A stretch of 61,037 bases of DNA from JAAZPG01 sp012797375 (GTDB lineage Bacteria; Acidobacteriota; Aminicenantia; Aminicenantales; UBA4085). Within the stretch, counting starts at the first letter, position 1. Every line of letters starts with the position of its first letter. The notes beneath the pieces were generated by a model. That model had not been told where the DNA came from and did not search any database. It saw only the letters and a program-made list of their open reading frames with translations. A program made the translations under genes and the position numbers. The stretch is from assembly GCA_937868205.1 (NCBI GenBank), contig CALMMC010000149.1:1-61037 (forward strand), in the 5' to 3' direction. Of this stretch, positions 24,999 to 32,944 are shown piece by piece.

Positions 24999-27086
24999 AT
25001 GGCCACGACAATTGAACGAATGCGCAATATCGGCATCAGCGCCCACATCGACAGCGGCAAGACCACGCTGTCTGAAAGGATCCTTTATTACTGCGGCAAG
25101 ATCCACCGGGTTCACGAGGTCAAGGGCAAGGACGGAGTGGGCGCGACCATGGACAGCATGGACCTCGAGCGTGAACGGGGCATCACCATCGCCTCGGCCG
25201 CGACCAGCGTCTCCTGGGCCGAACATCGGATCAACATCATCGACACCCCGGGTCACGTCGATTTCACCATCGAGGTGGAACGGTCGCTGCGGGTGCTGGA
25301 CGGGGCCGTCTTGGTCCTTTGCTCGGTGGGCGGCGTCCAGTCCCAAACGATCACCGTCGACCGCCAGCTCCGCCGTTACGACGTCCCCCGGCTCGCCTTC
25401 ATCAACAAGTGCGACCGGGTCGGCGCCAATCCGCAAAAAATCCGGGACCAGCTGGAGGAAAAGCTCAAGCACAACGCCGTCCTGATGCAGATCCCGATCG
25501 GCCTGGAGGACCGTCACCAGGGCGTCGTCGACCTCGTCTCCATGCAGGCCGTCCTGTTCGAGGGCGACGAAATCCGCCGAGGGGAAATCCCGCCCGACCT
25601 CCGCGAGGAGGCGCTTCGCCGCCGGAATGATCTTCTCGACGCCGCCTCGATGTTCTCCGACGAGCTGACCGAGGCCATTCTCGAGGACCGGGTCACCGAG
25701 GAGCTCATTCACACGGCCGTCCGGCGCGGCACGATCGCCCGGAAGCTGACCCCGGTCTTCATGGGCTCGGCCTATAAAAACAAGGGGATCCAGACGCTGC
25801 TGGACGGCATCGTCCGCTATCTTCCCGATCCGTCCGAGGTCAAAAACATCGCCGTCGACCAATCCGCCCCCCCCGATGCTCCGGCCGAGGTCGTCCTGTC
25901 CTCCGACCCGGACGCCCCGCCCGTCCTCCTGGCCTTCAAGCTCGAGGACGGGCCGTACGGCCAGTTGACCTATATCCGGATCTATCAAGGCCGGATCCAA
26001 AAAGGGACGGAGCTTCAGAACGCCCGGTCCGGCCAGCGAATCAAGGTCGGCCGGCTCATCCGGATGCACGCCGACCACATGGAGGATATCCCGGAAGCCA
26101 CGGCCGGGGACATCGCGGCCCTGTTCGGCATTGATTGCGCCTCGGGCGATACCTTCACCGATCCCTCTTGCCCCTATACCTTGACCTCCATCTTCGTCCC
26201 GGAGCCGGTTATCTCCCTGGCCGTCTCCGCGCCGGATAAAAGGGCGCTCGACCGGCTGGCCAAGGCCCTGAACCGGTTCAGCAAGGAGGATCCGACATTC
26301 CGGACGTTCGTCGATCCCGAGTCGCACGAAACGATCATCCAGGGCATGGGCGAGCTCCATCTCGACGTCTACGTCGAGCGGATGAAGCGGGAATACAACG
26401 TCGAGGTCGCCACTGGAAAGCCGCAGGTCGCCTACCGGGAAGCCATCACCAAGAAGGCAGAATTCGATTACACTCATAAGAAACAGACCGGCGGGGCGGG
26501 CCAGTACGGCCGGGTCATCGGCTATCTCGAGCCGCTGGCCGACGGGGCGTACGAGTTCGTCAATCAGGTCAAGGGCGGCCGCATCCCCCGGGAATTCATT
26601 CCCTCCTGCGACAAGGGCTGCAAGACGGCGGTCAAGAAGGGCGGCGTGATCGGGTTCCCCGTCACCGGCGTCCGGGTCGTCCTGACGGACGGCCAGTACC
26701 ACGAGGTCGATTCCTCGGACAACGCCTTCCAGGCGGCCGCCCTCGGAGCCTTCCGCCAGGCCTACGCCAAGGCCAAGCCCGTGATCCTCGAACCGGTGAT
26801 GAAAGTCTCCGTGGAAGGTCCTTCCGAATTCGCCGGCGCCGTGTTCGGCTCGATCAACCAGCGCCGGGGGGTGATCGTCAGCTCGATCGAGGACGGGAGC
26901 TTCTCCCGGGTCGATGCCGAAGTTCCCTTGAGCGAGATGTTCGGCTATTCGAACCAGCTGCGGTCCCTGACCCAAGGCAAGGCCGAATTCACGATGGAAT
27001 TCCTCAAGTACGGCCGGGTTCCCGCGGCCGTGGCCGAGGAGCTGCAAAAGCAACACGCCGAAAAAAGAGCCCGCGAGACCGGGTAA
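24999..27086 (+). CDS. fusA: Elongation factor G, mitochondrial EF-G1/spdEFG1-like
   Basis: A 695-residue translocation GTPase. G motifs: AHIDSGKTT (G1), RGITIASAAT (G2), DTPGHVDF (G3), NKCD (G4) and GSAYKNKG (G5). The N-terminus differs from ordinary bacterial EF-G (AHIDAGKTTTTERILYYTG) and instead resembles mitochondrial EF-G1: HIDSGKTTLSERILYYCG, the insertion HEVKGKDGVGATMDSMDLER, and TIEVERSLRVLDGAVLVLCSVGGVQ. That subfamily (also in spirochaetes, planctomycetes and some deltaproteobacteria) works with a second EF-G for ribosome recycling. It is a stand-alone gene, not in the rpsL-rpsG-fusA-tuf operon. Confidence 0.93.
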   Translation: MATTIERMRNIGISAHIDSGKTTLSERILYYCGKIHRVHEVKGKDGVGATMDSMDLERERGITIASAATSVSWAEHRINIIDTPGHVDFTIEVERSLRVLDGAVLVLCSVGGVQSQTITVDRQLRRYDVPRLAFINKCDRVGANPQKIRDQLEEKLKHNAVLMQIPIGLEDRHQGVVDLVSMQAVLFEGDEIRRGEIPPDLREEALRRRNDLLDAASMFSDELTEAILEDRVTEELIHTAVRRGTIARKLTPVFMGSAYKNKGIQTLLDGIVRYLPDPSEVKNIAVDQSAPPDAPAEVVLSSDPDAPPVLLAFKLEDGPYGQLTYIRIYQGRIQKGTELQNARSGQRIKVGRLIRMHADHMEDIPEATAGDIAALFGIDCASGDTFTDPSCPYTLTSIFVPEPVISLAVSAPDKRALDRLAKALNRFSKEDPTFRTFVDPESHETIIQGMGELHLDVYVERMKREYNVEVATGKPQVAYREAITKKAEFDYTHKKQTGGAGQYGRVIGYLEPLADGAYEFVNQVKGGRIPREFIPSCDKGCKTAVKKGGVIGFPVTGVRVVLTDGQYHEVDSSDNAFQAAALGAFRQAYAKAKPVILEPVMKVSVEGPSEFAGAVFGSINQRRGVIVSSIEDGSFSRVDAEVPLSEMFGYSNQLRSLTQGKAEFTMEFLKYGRVPAAVAEELQKQHAEKRARETG

Positions 27087-27100
27087 GGAGAATATCGCCG

Positions 27101-27811
27101 ATGGATGCCAAACACCTGATCAATCGCAGCCCCCTCCGGGTCCTGGAGGATTCCACCCACGGCGGTCCGGGCCCCGGCGGCCTGGCCGTGCTGGCCTCTC
27201 CGAAGGGCGTGGGCAAGACCGCCTGCCTCGTTCACATCGCCACCGACAAGCTTTTCCAGGGGAAGGCGGTCATCCACGTCTCCTACTCCAGCCGGGTGGA
27301 TTACATCATGACCTGGTACGAGGACATCTTCAAGGAGATCGTCAAAACCCACCGCCTGCGCGACTCCGAAACCGTTTACGACGAGATCATCAAAAACCGG
27401 GTCATCATGAATTTCAAGCAGGACGGGATGAGAACCGGGCAAGTCCTTCGCAGCCTCGAGGCGATGATCACCGGGGGGAAATTCGACGCCGATACGATCA
27501 TCGTCGACGGATATAATTTCGGCCTGGCCGCGCCGGACGACCTCGACCGGTTCAAGGACTTCGCCCGACGGATGAACGTGTCGATCTGGTTCAGCGCGTC
27601 CCTGAAGGAGACCGGAGGGGAGATGTTCGGACCGGACGGAACGCCGGTCCTGCTCGCCCCGCACGCCGGCCGGATCGACGTTCTCATCACCCTCGAGGCC
27701 AAGAGCGACGCCGTCGAAATCCGGGTGGTCAAGGATCATGATAATCCGCCGGCCGGCGTCCTTCCGATCCGGCTCGATCCCCGGACGCTCCTGATCGCCC
27801 AGGAAAAATAA
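27101..27811 (+). CDS. RecA/KaiC-like P-loop protein, unknown
   Basis: A 236-residue soluble protein starting 14 bases after the EF-G stop. A Walker A-like loop SPKGVGKT occurs near residue 33 (first Gly of the motif replaced by Ser), followed by AVIHVSYSSRVDYI and a Walker B-like strand ADTIIVDGYNFG. The order resembles RecA/RadA/KaiC ATPases with a beta strand ending in SA (IWFSASLKE). I do not recognise the exact family. Co-transcription with EF-G is likely, but a translation role is not shown by the sequence. Confidence 0.7.
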   Translation: MDAKHLINRSPLRVLEDSTHGGPGPGGLAVLASPKGVGKTACLVHIATDKLFQGKAVIHVSYSSRVDYIMTWYEDIFKEIVKTHRLRDSETVYDEIIKNRVIMNFKQDGMRTGQVLRSLEAMITGGKFDADTIIVDGYNFGLAAPDDLDRFKDFARRMNVSIWFSASLKETGGEMFGPDGTPVLLAPHAGRIDVLITLEAKSDAVEIRVVKDHDNPPAGVLPIRLDPRTLLIAQEK

Positions 27812-27852
27812 CCGGACGCGAAAAAAACAAACGAGCCCGGCTCCCGGAAATC

Positions 27853-27881
27853 TTGCAAATCCCCCAAGCGGACACTACACT
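27853..27881 (+). promoter_or_regulatory. Promoter of the BtuF-like gene (leaderless)
   Basis: TTGCAA at 27853-27858 and TACACT at 27876-27881, spacer 17. Counting seven bases past the -10 element lands on G27888, the first base of the GTG start codon. Confidence 0.6.
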
Positions 27882-27887
27882 GGTCCG

Positions 27888-28817
27888 GTGAGCGCAAGAC
27901 GTCTGGTTCTTCTTCCGGCGATCCTGGCTGCGGCCTCGATCGCCGCCGGGCTCCTCGCCCAGGAGCGCCTGATTCGCGACGACCGGGGCCGGGAATTCCG
28001 CCTGGAGGGCCGGCCGAGCCGGGTCATTTCGCTCGCCCCGAACATCACCGAAATTCTTTTCACCCTGGGGGCCGGAAGCCAAGTGGCCGGCGTCACCCGT
28101 TATTGCGATTATCCTCCGGAAGCGGCGGAAAAGATCAGGATCGGGGGCTTTCTCGACCCTGACATCGAACGGATCCGGAAAGCCGCTCCCGATCTCATCA
28201 TCGCCTTCCGCGGCAATCCCTGGGAACGAATCGAGCGGCTGGATGACCTGGGCCTCCGGGTTTTCGTCCTGGACATCGGCTTCCGGCTCGAGGAAATCCG
28301 CCCGCTCGTCGAAAAAATCGGGACGGTCGTCGGCCGGACGTCCGAAGCCGGGATTCTCGCCCGGGCCCTGACGGACAAAGCGGCCCGGGTCGCCGCCGCC
28401 CTTTCCGGAGTCGCCGTCCGGCCGCGCGTCTTCCTCAAGCTCCAAGGGGAGGGCCTTTGGACCTGCGGGCGGGACAGCTATTTCACCGATTTGGTCGAAA
28501 AGGCGGGAGGAACGAGCGTCACGGCCGGCTTGGAGAAAAGCTGGCTCGAATACAGCGTGGAAAGCCTGGTCCGGGACGATCCGGACGTCATCGTCGTCCT
28601 GGCGCCTTCCCCCGCCGAGTTCGAACGGACGCGGGCCTGGCTGAACAGCCGGCCGGGCCTGCGGGCCACGACGGCCGTCCGCAACGGACGGATCCTCCGC
28701 CTGGACGAAAACGCGGCCAGCCGGTTCGGTCCGCGGCTGTTCGATTCGCTTGAAGAGCTCGCCGGCCTTCTCCATCCGGAAAAATTTCCTCCGGGGCGAA
28801 CCGCGGCGAAGGAGTAA
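27888..28817 (+). CDS. BtuF-like cobalamin/metal substrate-binding protein
   Basis: A 309-residue periplasmic binding protein of the helical-backbone (cluster A-II) type. A signal peptide (RLVLLPAILAAASIAAGLLA) precedes LIRDDRGREFRLEGRPSRVISLAPNITEILFTLGAG, the canonical BtuF/FhuD opening. TRYCDYPPEA is typical of BtuF-like proteins, and the end shows RILRLDENAASRFGPRLFDSLEEL. It starts with GTG without a ribosome-binding site. No matching permease or ATPase gene is adjacent, so the substrate (vitamin B12, haem or siderophore) is undetermined. Confidence 0.85.
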   Translation: MSARRLVLLPAILAAASIAAGLLAQERLIRDDRGREFRLEGRPSRVISLAPNITEILFTLGAGSQVAGVTRYCDYPPEAAEKIRIGGFLDPDIERIRKAAPDLIIAFRGNPWERIERLDDLGLRVFVLDIGFRLEEIRPLVEKIGTVVGRTSEAGILARALTDKAARVAAALSGVAVRPRVFLKLQGEGLWTCGRDSYFTDLVEKAGGTSVTAGLEKSWLEYSVESLVRDDPDVIVVLAPSPAEFERTRAWLNSRPGLRATTAVRNGRILRLDENAASRFGPRLFDSLEELAGLLHPEKFPPGRTAAKE

Positions 28818-28818
28818 G

Positions 28819-29397
28819 ATGATCACTTATTTTTTCGTCAAGGACGCCCGGAAAGATCCGCGGCTGTTCTGTTCCGAACCGCCGGGGCCGATGCCGGCCC
28901 GCTTTTCGAAAACCAAGGAGGTTTGGGAAGCGGCCAAGAAAAAGCTCATGCTCCTGCCCGCCCGGACCCTTCGCCAGGAGGAAGCCCTGGCCAAGGCCGT
29001 CCGCCTCAAGGATCCCGCGGTCACCGTTCTCTGCGGCGAGGCGGAGGAGAAGCACGCCGACCTCCGGTTCCACTTCTTTCTGCATAAGCGCCGGACCCAG
29101 CGGATTCTGCTTCTGGTCGGAGAGGGGATCCTGGCGCCCTTCACCGGGCTGATCGCCTTCCTGCCCGGCCCGAACATCGTTTTTTACGCCCTAGCCCTGA
29201 TCATGATCACCCACTGGCAGTCGCTCCGCGGCATCCGGGCGCTGCTCGCGAAAAAGCATGAATACCGGGTTGATCCGCTTCTTTCGGAATGGGAGCTGGC
29301 CGTCGCCGAGGGCCGGGAGGCGGACTACCCCGGGATCATCGCCCGGTTGGAGCGGGCCCACGGTTTGAAAGACATGCGCAAGGTGCTTTACGGCTAG
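28819..29397 (+). CDS. Membrane protein, unknown
   Basis: A 192-residue protein with a charged N-terminal half and hydrophobic segments around 95-135 (ILLLVGEGILAPFTGLIAFL, then NIVFYALALIMITHW). GAAGGAGTAAG just before the ATG at 28819 fixes the start, which overlaps the end of the binding-protein frame region by spacing of one base. The string LPGPNIVFYALALIMITHWQ faintly recalls the mitochondrial K+/H+-exchange-related family, but this is weak. Function unknown. Confidence 0.65.
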   Translation: MITYFFVKDARKDPRLFCSEPPGPMPARFSKTKEVWEAAKKKLMLLPARTLRQEEALAKAVRLKDPAVTVLCGEAEEKHADLRFHFFLHKRRTQRILLLVGEGILAPFTGLIAFLPGPNIVFYALALIMITHWQSLRGIRALLAKKHEYRVDPLLSEWELAVAEGREADYPGIIARLERAHGLKDMRKVLYG

Positions 29398-29471
29398 GAC
29401 CCTCCCGATTTTCGAATAACGCCCGGACTCTCATGGGGAGGCGAAAGAGAGATTCGAGGCGTCGCGGCAAT

Positions 29472-29490
29472 TAGTTGACTTAATCAACTA
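29472..29490. promoter_or_regulatory. Operator of the MarR-ArsP unit
   Basis: A perfect inverted repeat TAGTTGA-CTTAA-TCAACTA. It covers the -35 element and part of the spacer of the promoter at 29475-29503, so a bound repressor would block RNA polymerase. The adjacent MarR-family gene is the obvious candidate regulator. Confidence 0.8.
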
Positions 29491-29503
29491 TTTCGGCTAT
29501 TCT
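29475..29503 (+). promoter_or_regulatory. Promoter of the MarR-ArsP unit
   Basis: TTGACT at 29475-29480 and TATTCT at 29498-29503, spacer 17. The -35 element lies inside the inverted repeat. Predicted start near 29510, about 32 bases before the MarR ATG. Confidence 0.7.
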
Positions 29504-29541
29504 GCCCCGAGACTCATCCCTGGTTCCAAAGGAACGTCGCC

Positions 29542-30000
29542 ATGAAGAATGCGCTCGCCGTCTTATTCGATGCCTTGCAAGAGATGACCTTGCTTTTCGG
29601 AAGCGGGGGAATAGACGGAGAATGCTGCGGGGATCTTTCGTTCATCGAGTTCGTCGCGATAAAAAAGGCCCGGGAACACCCCGGACTTATGATCAAAGAC
29701 CTCGGGCACGCCTTGAATCTCACGAAAAGCGGAGCAACCCGAATCGTCGATCGTCTCGAAAAGAAAGGATATCTTCGGCGGAATATCTCCCCCCATGACG
29801 GCCGCGTCTGCTGTGTGACGATTTCCCCGCGGGGAGCACGCATCGTCGCCCGAGTGGAAGGTCGCGAAATCGGCCGCCTCGGCCGGGCGCTTCAGGCCGT
29901 CGGCCGCGGCAAAATCGATAAAATCGCAAGTGACATGGCTTTGATCTCGCACGCCTTGCGAAAAATCACCCCGCCGAAATCGGCTCCGGGGAAACGGTAG
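29542..30000 (+). CDS. MarR-family regulator with two Cys-Cys pairs
   Basis: A 152-residue winged-helix repressor. The recognition region reads MIKDLGHALNLTKSGATRIVDRLEKKGYLRRNISPHDGR, the MarR HTH and wing. Two vicinal cysteine pairs, C28-C29 (GECCGDLSF) and C90-C91 (GRVCCVTI), are good candidates for As(III) or soft-metal sensing. The ECCG N-terminal motif recurs in MarR proteins of arsenic clusters as I remember them. AAAGGAA precedes the ATG. It is followed 16 bases later by an ArsP-like permease and likely autoregulates through the operator at 29472. Confidence 0.85.
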   Translation: MKNALAVLFDALQEMTLLFGSGGIDGECCGDLSFIEFVAIKKAREHPGLMIKDLGHALNLTKSGATRIVDRLEKKGYLRRNISPHDGRVCCVTISPRGARIVARVEGREIGRLGRALQAVGRGKIDKIASDMALISHALRKITPPKSAPGKR

Positions 30001-30016
30001 AAAGGAGGACGGGACC

Positions 30017-30910
30017 GTGAATTCGCTGAACGAGGCGATCAAATATTTCCTGGTGATCATGGCGGAGCTCTCGATTCTTTTTCTCGGGATCAGCGCCATC
30101 ATCGCCTTGGCTTTTATGTATATTCCCAGGAATAAAATCAATCGCTGGATCGCCGGCAAAGGTCTTTGGGGTAATGTCATGGGAGTGCTTTTCGGGGCCG
30201 TCACGCCGTTTTGCGCTTGTTCCACGGTTCCCATGACGCTTGGTTTCCTCCAAGCCGGAGTTCCCTTCGGCGCGGTGATGTCGTTTGTCGTCTCTTCCCC
30301 ATTGATGGATCCGCTGATTTTTTCCCTGCTGGTCGCTTTTCTGGGATGGAAAGTCGCCCTGGGATTTTTTCTCTTGACCTCCGCGTTTGCCATTGTTTTC
30401 GGGGTCCTTCTAGAGAAATTAGGCTGGGCGAATCAAATAAAAAACGTCCGCGTGAAAAAAATCGGCCCTGATCCGGACAAAGGCGTTCCCGAAGGATTCA
30501 AAAATCGTCTCCACGCCGCGGTTTTCAAAGCCTGGGGAGACTTCCAATCGGTTTTCATCTACATGATAGTCGGCGTCGGCATCGGGGCGGCGATCTACGG
30601 ATATCTTCCCGAAGATCTCCTCGCTAAAATCGCCGGAGCCGGCCATCCGCTTTCCGTAGTCATCGTCGCCTTGATAAGCATGCCGCTTTACCTGCGGGTG
30701 GAGTCCGCGATCCCGATCGGGCTGGCCCTGATGGAGAAGGGGGCGAGCATCGGGGCCGTTATCGCCTTGATCATCAGCGGGGCGGGAATCGCGATTCCGG
30801 AGCTGACCATGCTCGCCGGCATTTTCAAGAAAAAGATTATCATCGGATTATCGATCATTGTGTTCGTTTCGGCCGTCCTGTCCGGCTTGATTTTTAACCT
30901 GTTGGCTTAA
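30017..30910 (+). CDS. ArsP-like permease (DUF318/SO_0444 type)
   Basis: A 297-residue inner-membrane permease with about eight hydrophobic segments. The hallmark TPFCACSTVPM puts two cysteines (C66, C68) inside a membrane segment, followed by FGAVMSFVVSSPLMDPLIF; a second half repeats the helical pattern (ISMPLYLRVESAIPIGLALM). Members include ArsP, an exporter of trivalent organoarsenicals. A ribosome-binding site AAAGGAGG lies upstream. It sits between the Cys-rich MarR gene and a CCG-motif small protein. Confidence 0.88.
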   Translation: MNSLNEAIKYFLVIMAELSILFLGISAIIALAFMYIPRNKINRWIAGKGLWGNVMGVLFGAVTPFCACSTVPMTLGFLQAGVPFGAVMSFVVSSPLMDPLIFSLLVAFLGWKVALGFFLLTSAFAIVFGVLLEKLGWANQIKNVRVKKIGPDPDKGVPEGFKNRLHAAVFKAWGDFQSVFIYMIVGVGIGAAIYGYLPEDLLAKIAGAGHPLSVVIVALISMPLYLRVESAIPIGLALMEKGASIGAVIALIISGAGIAIPELTMLAGIFKKKIIIGLSIIVFVSAVLSGLIFNLLA

Positions 30911-30954
30911 ATCCGGGAAAACGTTCAAGGGATTTCAAAGGAGAACATGGATCC

Positions 30955-31128
30955 ATGGAAAACAAAAAAGAGAAGAAAGGGATTTTTTCGCGTCTAACGG
31001 GCGGCGCGAAGCCGAAAAAGAGCCCTTGTTGCGGCGGTTTCGTCCTTGAGGAAATCCCCGAGGAGAAAAAGGAAAGCGGGAAAGAGCCGCATTCTCCGAA
31101 AGACGAGAACGGCTCCTGCTGCGGATAA
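30955..31128 (+). CDS. 57-residue protein with two CCG motifs
   Basis: A short, strongly charged protein. A basic N-terminus (ENKKEKKGIFSRLTGG) precedes SPCCGG (C25, C26), a Glu/Lys-rich middle and the C-terminal SCCG (C55, C56, G57 last). AAAGGAG at 30937-30943 precedes it; the ATG at 30947 in another frame is closer but stops after 16 codons. The gene directly follows the ArsP-like permease. Paired CCG motifs suggest soft-metal or metalloid binding, perhaps delivery to the permease, which is inference. I recall similar small proteins beside such permeases but cannot confirm. Confidence 0.75.
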   Translation: MENKKEKKGIFSRLTGGAKPKKSPCCGGFVLEEIPEEKKESGKEPHSPKDENGSCCG

Positions 31129-31693
31129 TTCACGGTTACTTTGCAGGAGGCGTTCGGATCATATCCGCGATCTTCTCAAGATCCCGAAAACGAGAGCGCG
31201 TCCGCCAGGCGGACGTCGCGGCCGTTGCCCGGGCGGCGATGAATTCACAAGGCCGGTTGACCCGGACGGAAGAGCTTTCTTCCGCTGCGCCCGGACGCCA
31301 GGCATAGGGATCAACGAGAAAGCCCGACAAACCGCCGCGACAGACGGACGCCTGGGAATCCTGTTCAAGACTGCGGCCTCGTCTCCCTCCACGGAGAATC
31401 TTCTTCGCTCCCGGGCAACTCATCCCTAACGACGTCCCGGATCCTGTCTCAAATCCCGTGGATCGCCGGAATATTTCTTCGCCGAATCCAAAGCGCGCCG
31501 CGGAATAAGGGAAACGCCGATGCTTTTAAAAGACGACGGCCAAAAAGACCGGGCGGTTTTCATGGGCCGTATCGAAGGGGAGGGCTGATCTTGCCGCGTG
31601 ACCAGGCGGCGGATTCGCCCCGGCCTTTCAACGGATCCGGGGAATGATCGATGTCGGCCTCGGCCCAGGCCGGGAGAGCGGCCGAAAGAAATC
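31129..31693. other. Intergenic stretch of the arsenic island
   Basis: About 565 bases with no convincing gene. A minus-strand frame at 31136-31423 (95 codons) has no family resemblance, a weak start and mixed codon use. A 22-codon frame starts near 31520. The first bases may hold the end of the MarR-ArsP transcript, but I see no clear GC hairpin with a T-run. Confidence 0.5.
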
Positions 31694-31722
31694 TTGATTA
31701 TATGAAGATATTATCATATTAT
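31694..31722 (+). promoter_or_regulatory. Promoter of the arsR operon
   Basis: TTGATT at 31694-31699 and TATTAT at 31717-31722, spacer 17; an overlapping TATAAT occurs at 31720-31725. The surrounding sequence is strikingly AT-rich against the high-GC background. Confidence 0.75.
31700..31719. promoter_or_regulatory. ArsR-type operator
   Basis: Inverted repeat ATATGA-AGATATTA-TCATAT, filling the space between -35 and -10. The half-site ATATGA/TCATAT is like those bound by ArsR/SmtB-family repressors. The arsR start codon is 30 bases downstream. Confidence 0.75.
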
Positions 31723-31748
31723 AATGGACTTTAAAAAGAGGCCAGGCC

Positions 31749-32174
31749 ATGCCCGACATTCTTCGCGTGTTCAAATCCCTTGCCGATCCGACCCGCTTGC
31801 GGATCGTCCGGCTGCTCCTTCAGCAGGACCTCTGCGTCTGCGAGCTCATGTTTGTCCTGGAGATGGCTCAATCCCGCGTTTCCCATCAACTCAGGATCCT
31901 CCGGGACGCCAGTCTCGTGGAAGATGTCCGGGATGGGCAATGGATCATCTATCGTCTTCCGGACAACGTCCGGACGACGATCGCCCCCCTTCTCGCCCTT
32001 TTCAAAGAGGATAAAAAATCCGCCGGAGCAATTCATGCGGACCGCCGGCGGCTTTCCGCTTGCCGGAAAGAAGGAGTTCGAAAGAAAAGATGTTCCCCTG
32101 TCGACTCCCTCAAATCGAAGGCGGAAGAAAAGCCGGCGTCGGCGAAAAAGCGATCCGCCGGCGATTCTATTTAG
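31749..32174 (+). CDS. arsR: ArsR-family repressor
   Basis: A 141-residue ArsR/SmtB winged-helix protein. The N-terminal half is canonical (FKSLADPTRLRIVRLLLQ; QSRVSHQLRILRDASLVEDVRDGQWIIYRL). The alpha-3 metal site LCVCEL gives Cys-29 and Cys-31, matching the ELCVCDL As(III)/Sb(III) site of type-1 ArsR. A Lys/Ser-rich C-terminal extension beyond residue 95 carries further Cys residues (ACRKEG, RCSP) and is longer than usual. It heads a seven-gene operon and has its own operator just upstream. Confidence 0.93.
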   Translation: MPDILRVFKSLADPTRLRIVRLLLQQDLCVCELMFVLEMAQSRVSHQLRILRDASLVEDVRDGQWIIYRLPDNVRTTIAPLLALFKEDKKSAGAIHADRRRLSACRKEGVRKKRCSPVDSLKSKAEEKPASAKKRSAGDSI

Positions 32175-32183
32175 GAGATCGTC

Positions 32184-32429
32184 ATGAAAATCGAAATCTT
32201 GGGTATGGGTTGCGCCCGATGCCGCGACCTCGAACAGCGGACGCGCACGGCTCTGGCCGAAACGGGCCTCGCGGCGGAAGTGGAGAAAGTCGACGACATT
32301 CAGAGAATCATGGCGTATAAAGTCATCGCCACTCCCGGGCTGATCATTGACGGCGCGGTCAAGGCCGCCGGGCGCATTCCTTCCGTCGACGAAATAAAAA
32401 AATGGATCTCGGAGAGTTTGAACAAATGA
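32184..32429 (+). CDS. Small thioredoxin-like redox protein
   Basis: An 81-residue minimal thioredoxin fold of the redox-active disulfide protein 2 (MTH895-like) type. It begins MKIEILGMGCARC, giving a CxxC at Cys-10 and Cys-13, and has the cis-Pro region VIATPGLIIDGAVKAAGRIP. It starts 9 bases after arsR. Such proteins recur in arsenic clusters together with CcdA. A role in electron supply to an arsenical or thiol reductant is inference. Confidence 0.88.
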   Translation: MKIEILGMGCARCRDLEQRTRTALAETGLAAEVEKVDDIQRIMAYKVIATPGLIIDGAVKAAGRIPSVDEIKKWISESLNK

Positions 32430-32929
32430 TCCCCGGAAGATTCCCCGCCGCGCGCGGCAAGCTCTTGTCCGCCCTGATCCCGGCCGCTCTCTTGATCCTG
32501 GTTTCGGCCTCCGCCAGCGGCGTCCTTGGCGCGACCCCGATGGACACGACCTCCGCGGCGGGCTCGAATCCGCCGCCGTCCCAGGCCGAAAATCCGGCCG
32601 GCCCGGAAAGCCTCGTGATCGCCACCGGGCGCCTCGATATCGATTTTTCCAAGCACCTGGTGACGTTCATCGAGCTTGGAGCCGACAAATGCATCCCCTG
32701 CAAGGCGATGCAGCCGATCATGAGGGAGATCGCCGCCGAGTACAAGGGCCAGGTTCAGGTGATATTTTACGACGTCTGGAAAAATCCCGAACCCGGCCGA
32801 AAATACGGCATCCAGCTCATCCCTACCCAGGTCTTTATCGACAAGACGGGAAAAGAGATCTTCCGCCATGTCGGCCTGTTCCCCAAGGAGGAGCTGGTGG
32901 CTTTTCTAAAAAAACAGGGAGTCCGCTGA
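32426..32929 (+). CDS. Exported thioredoxin-family protein
   Basis: A 167-residue protein with a hydrophobic N-terminal segment (LLSALIPAALLILVSASASG), a Pro/Ser-rich linker and a thioredoxin domain from about 62. The active site is CIPC (Cys-89, Cys-92) in GADKCIPCKAMQP, and the cis-Pro loop is IQLIPTQVFIDKTGKEIFRH. The ATG overlaps the previous stop (ATGA). An extracytoplasmic thioredoxin next to CcdA suggests a transmembrane electron-relay pair. Confidence 0.88.
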   Translation: MIPGRFPAARGKLLSALIPAALLILVSASASGVLGATPMDTTSAAGSNPPPSQAENPAGPESLVIATGRLDIDFSKHLVTFIELGADKCIPCKAMQPIMREIAAEYKGQVQVIFYDVWKNPEPGRKYGIQLIPTQVFIDKTGKEIFRHVGLFPKEELVAFLKKQGVR

Positions 32930-32944
32930 AGGTCGACCCGCGAA

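Noticed and set aside
30947..30997. Short frame starting at the first ATG after the ArsP-like permease
   Set aside because: It stops after 16 codons; the overlapping frame from 30955 gives the Cys-rich 57-residue protein and is preferred.
31136..31423. Minus-strand 95-codon frame in the arsenic island
   Set aside because: No recognisable motif, weak start site and mixed third-position GC. Kept only as part of the intergenic description.
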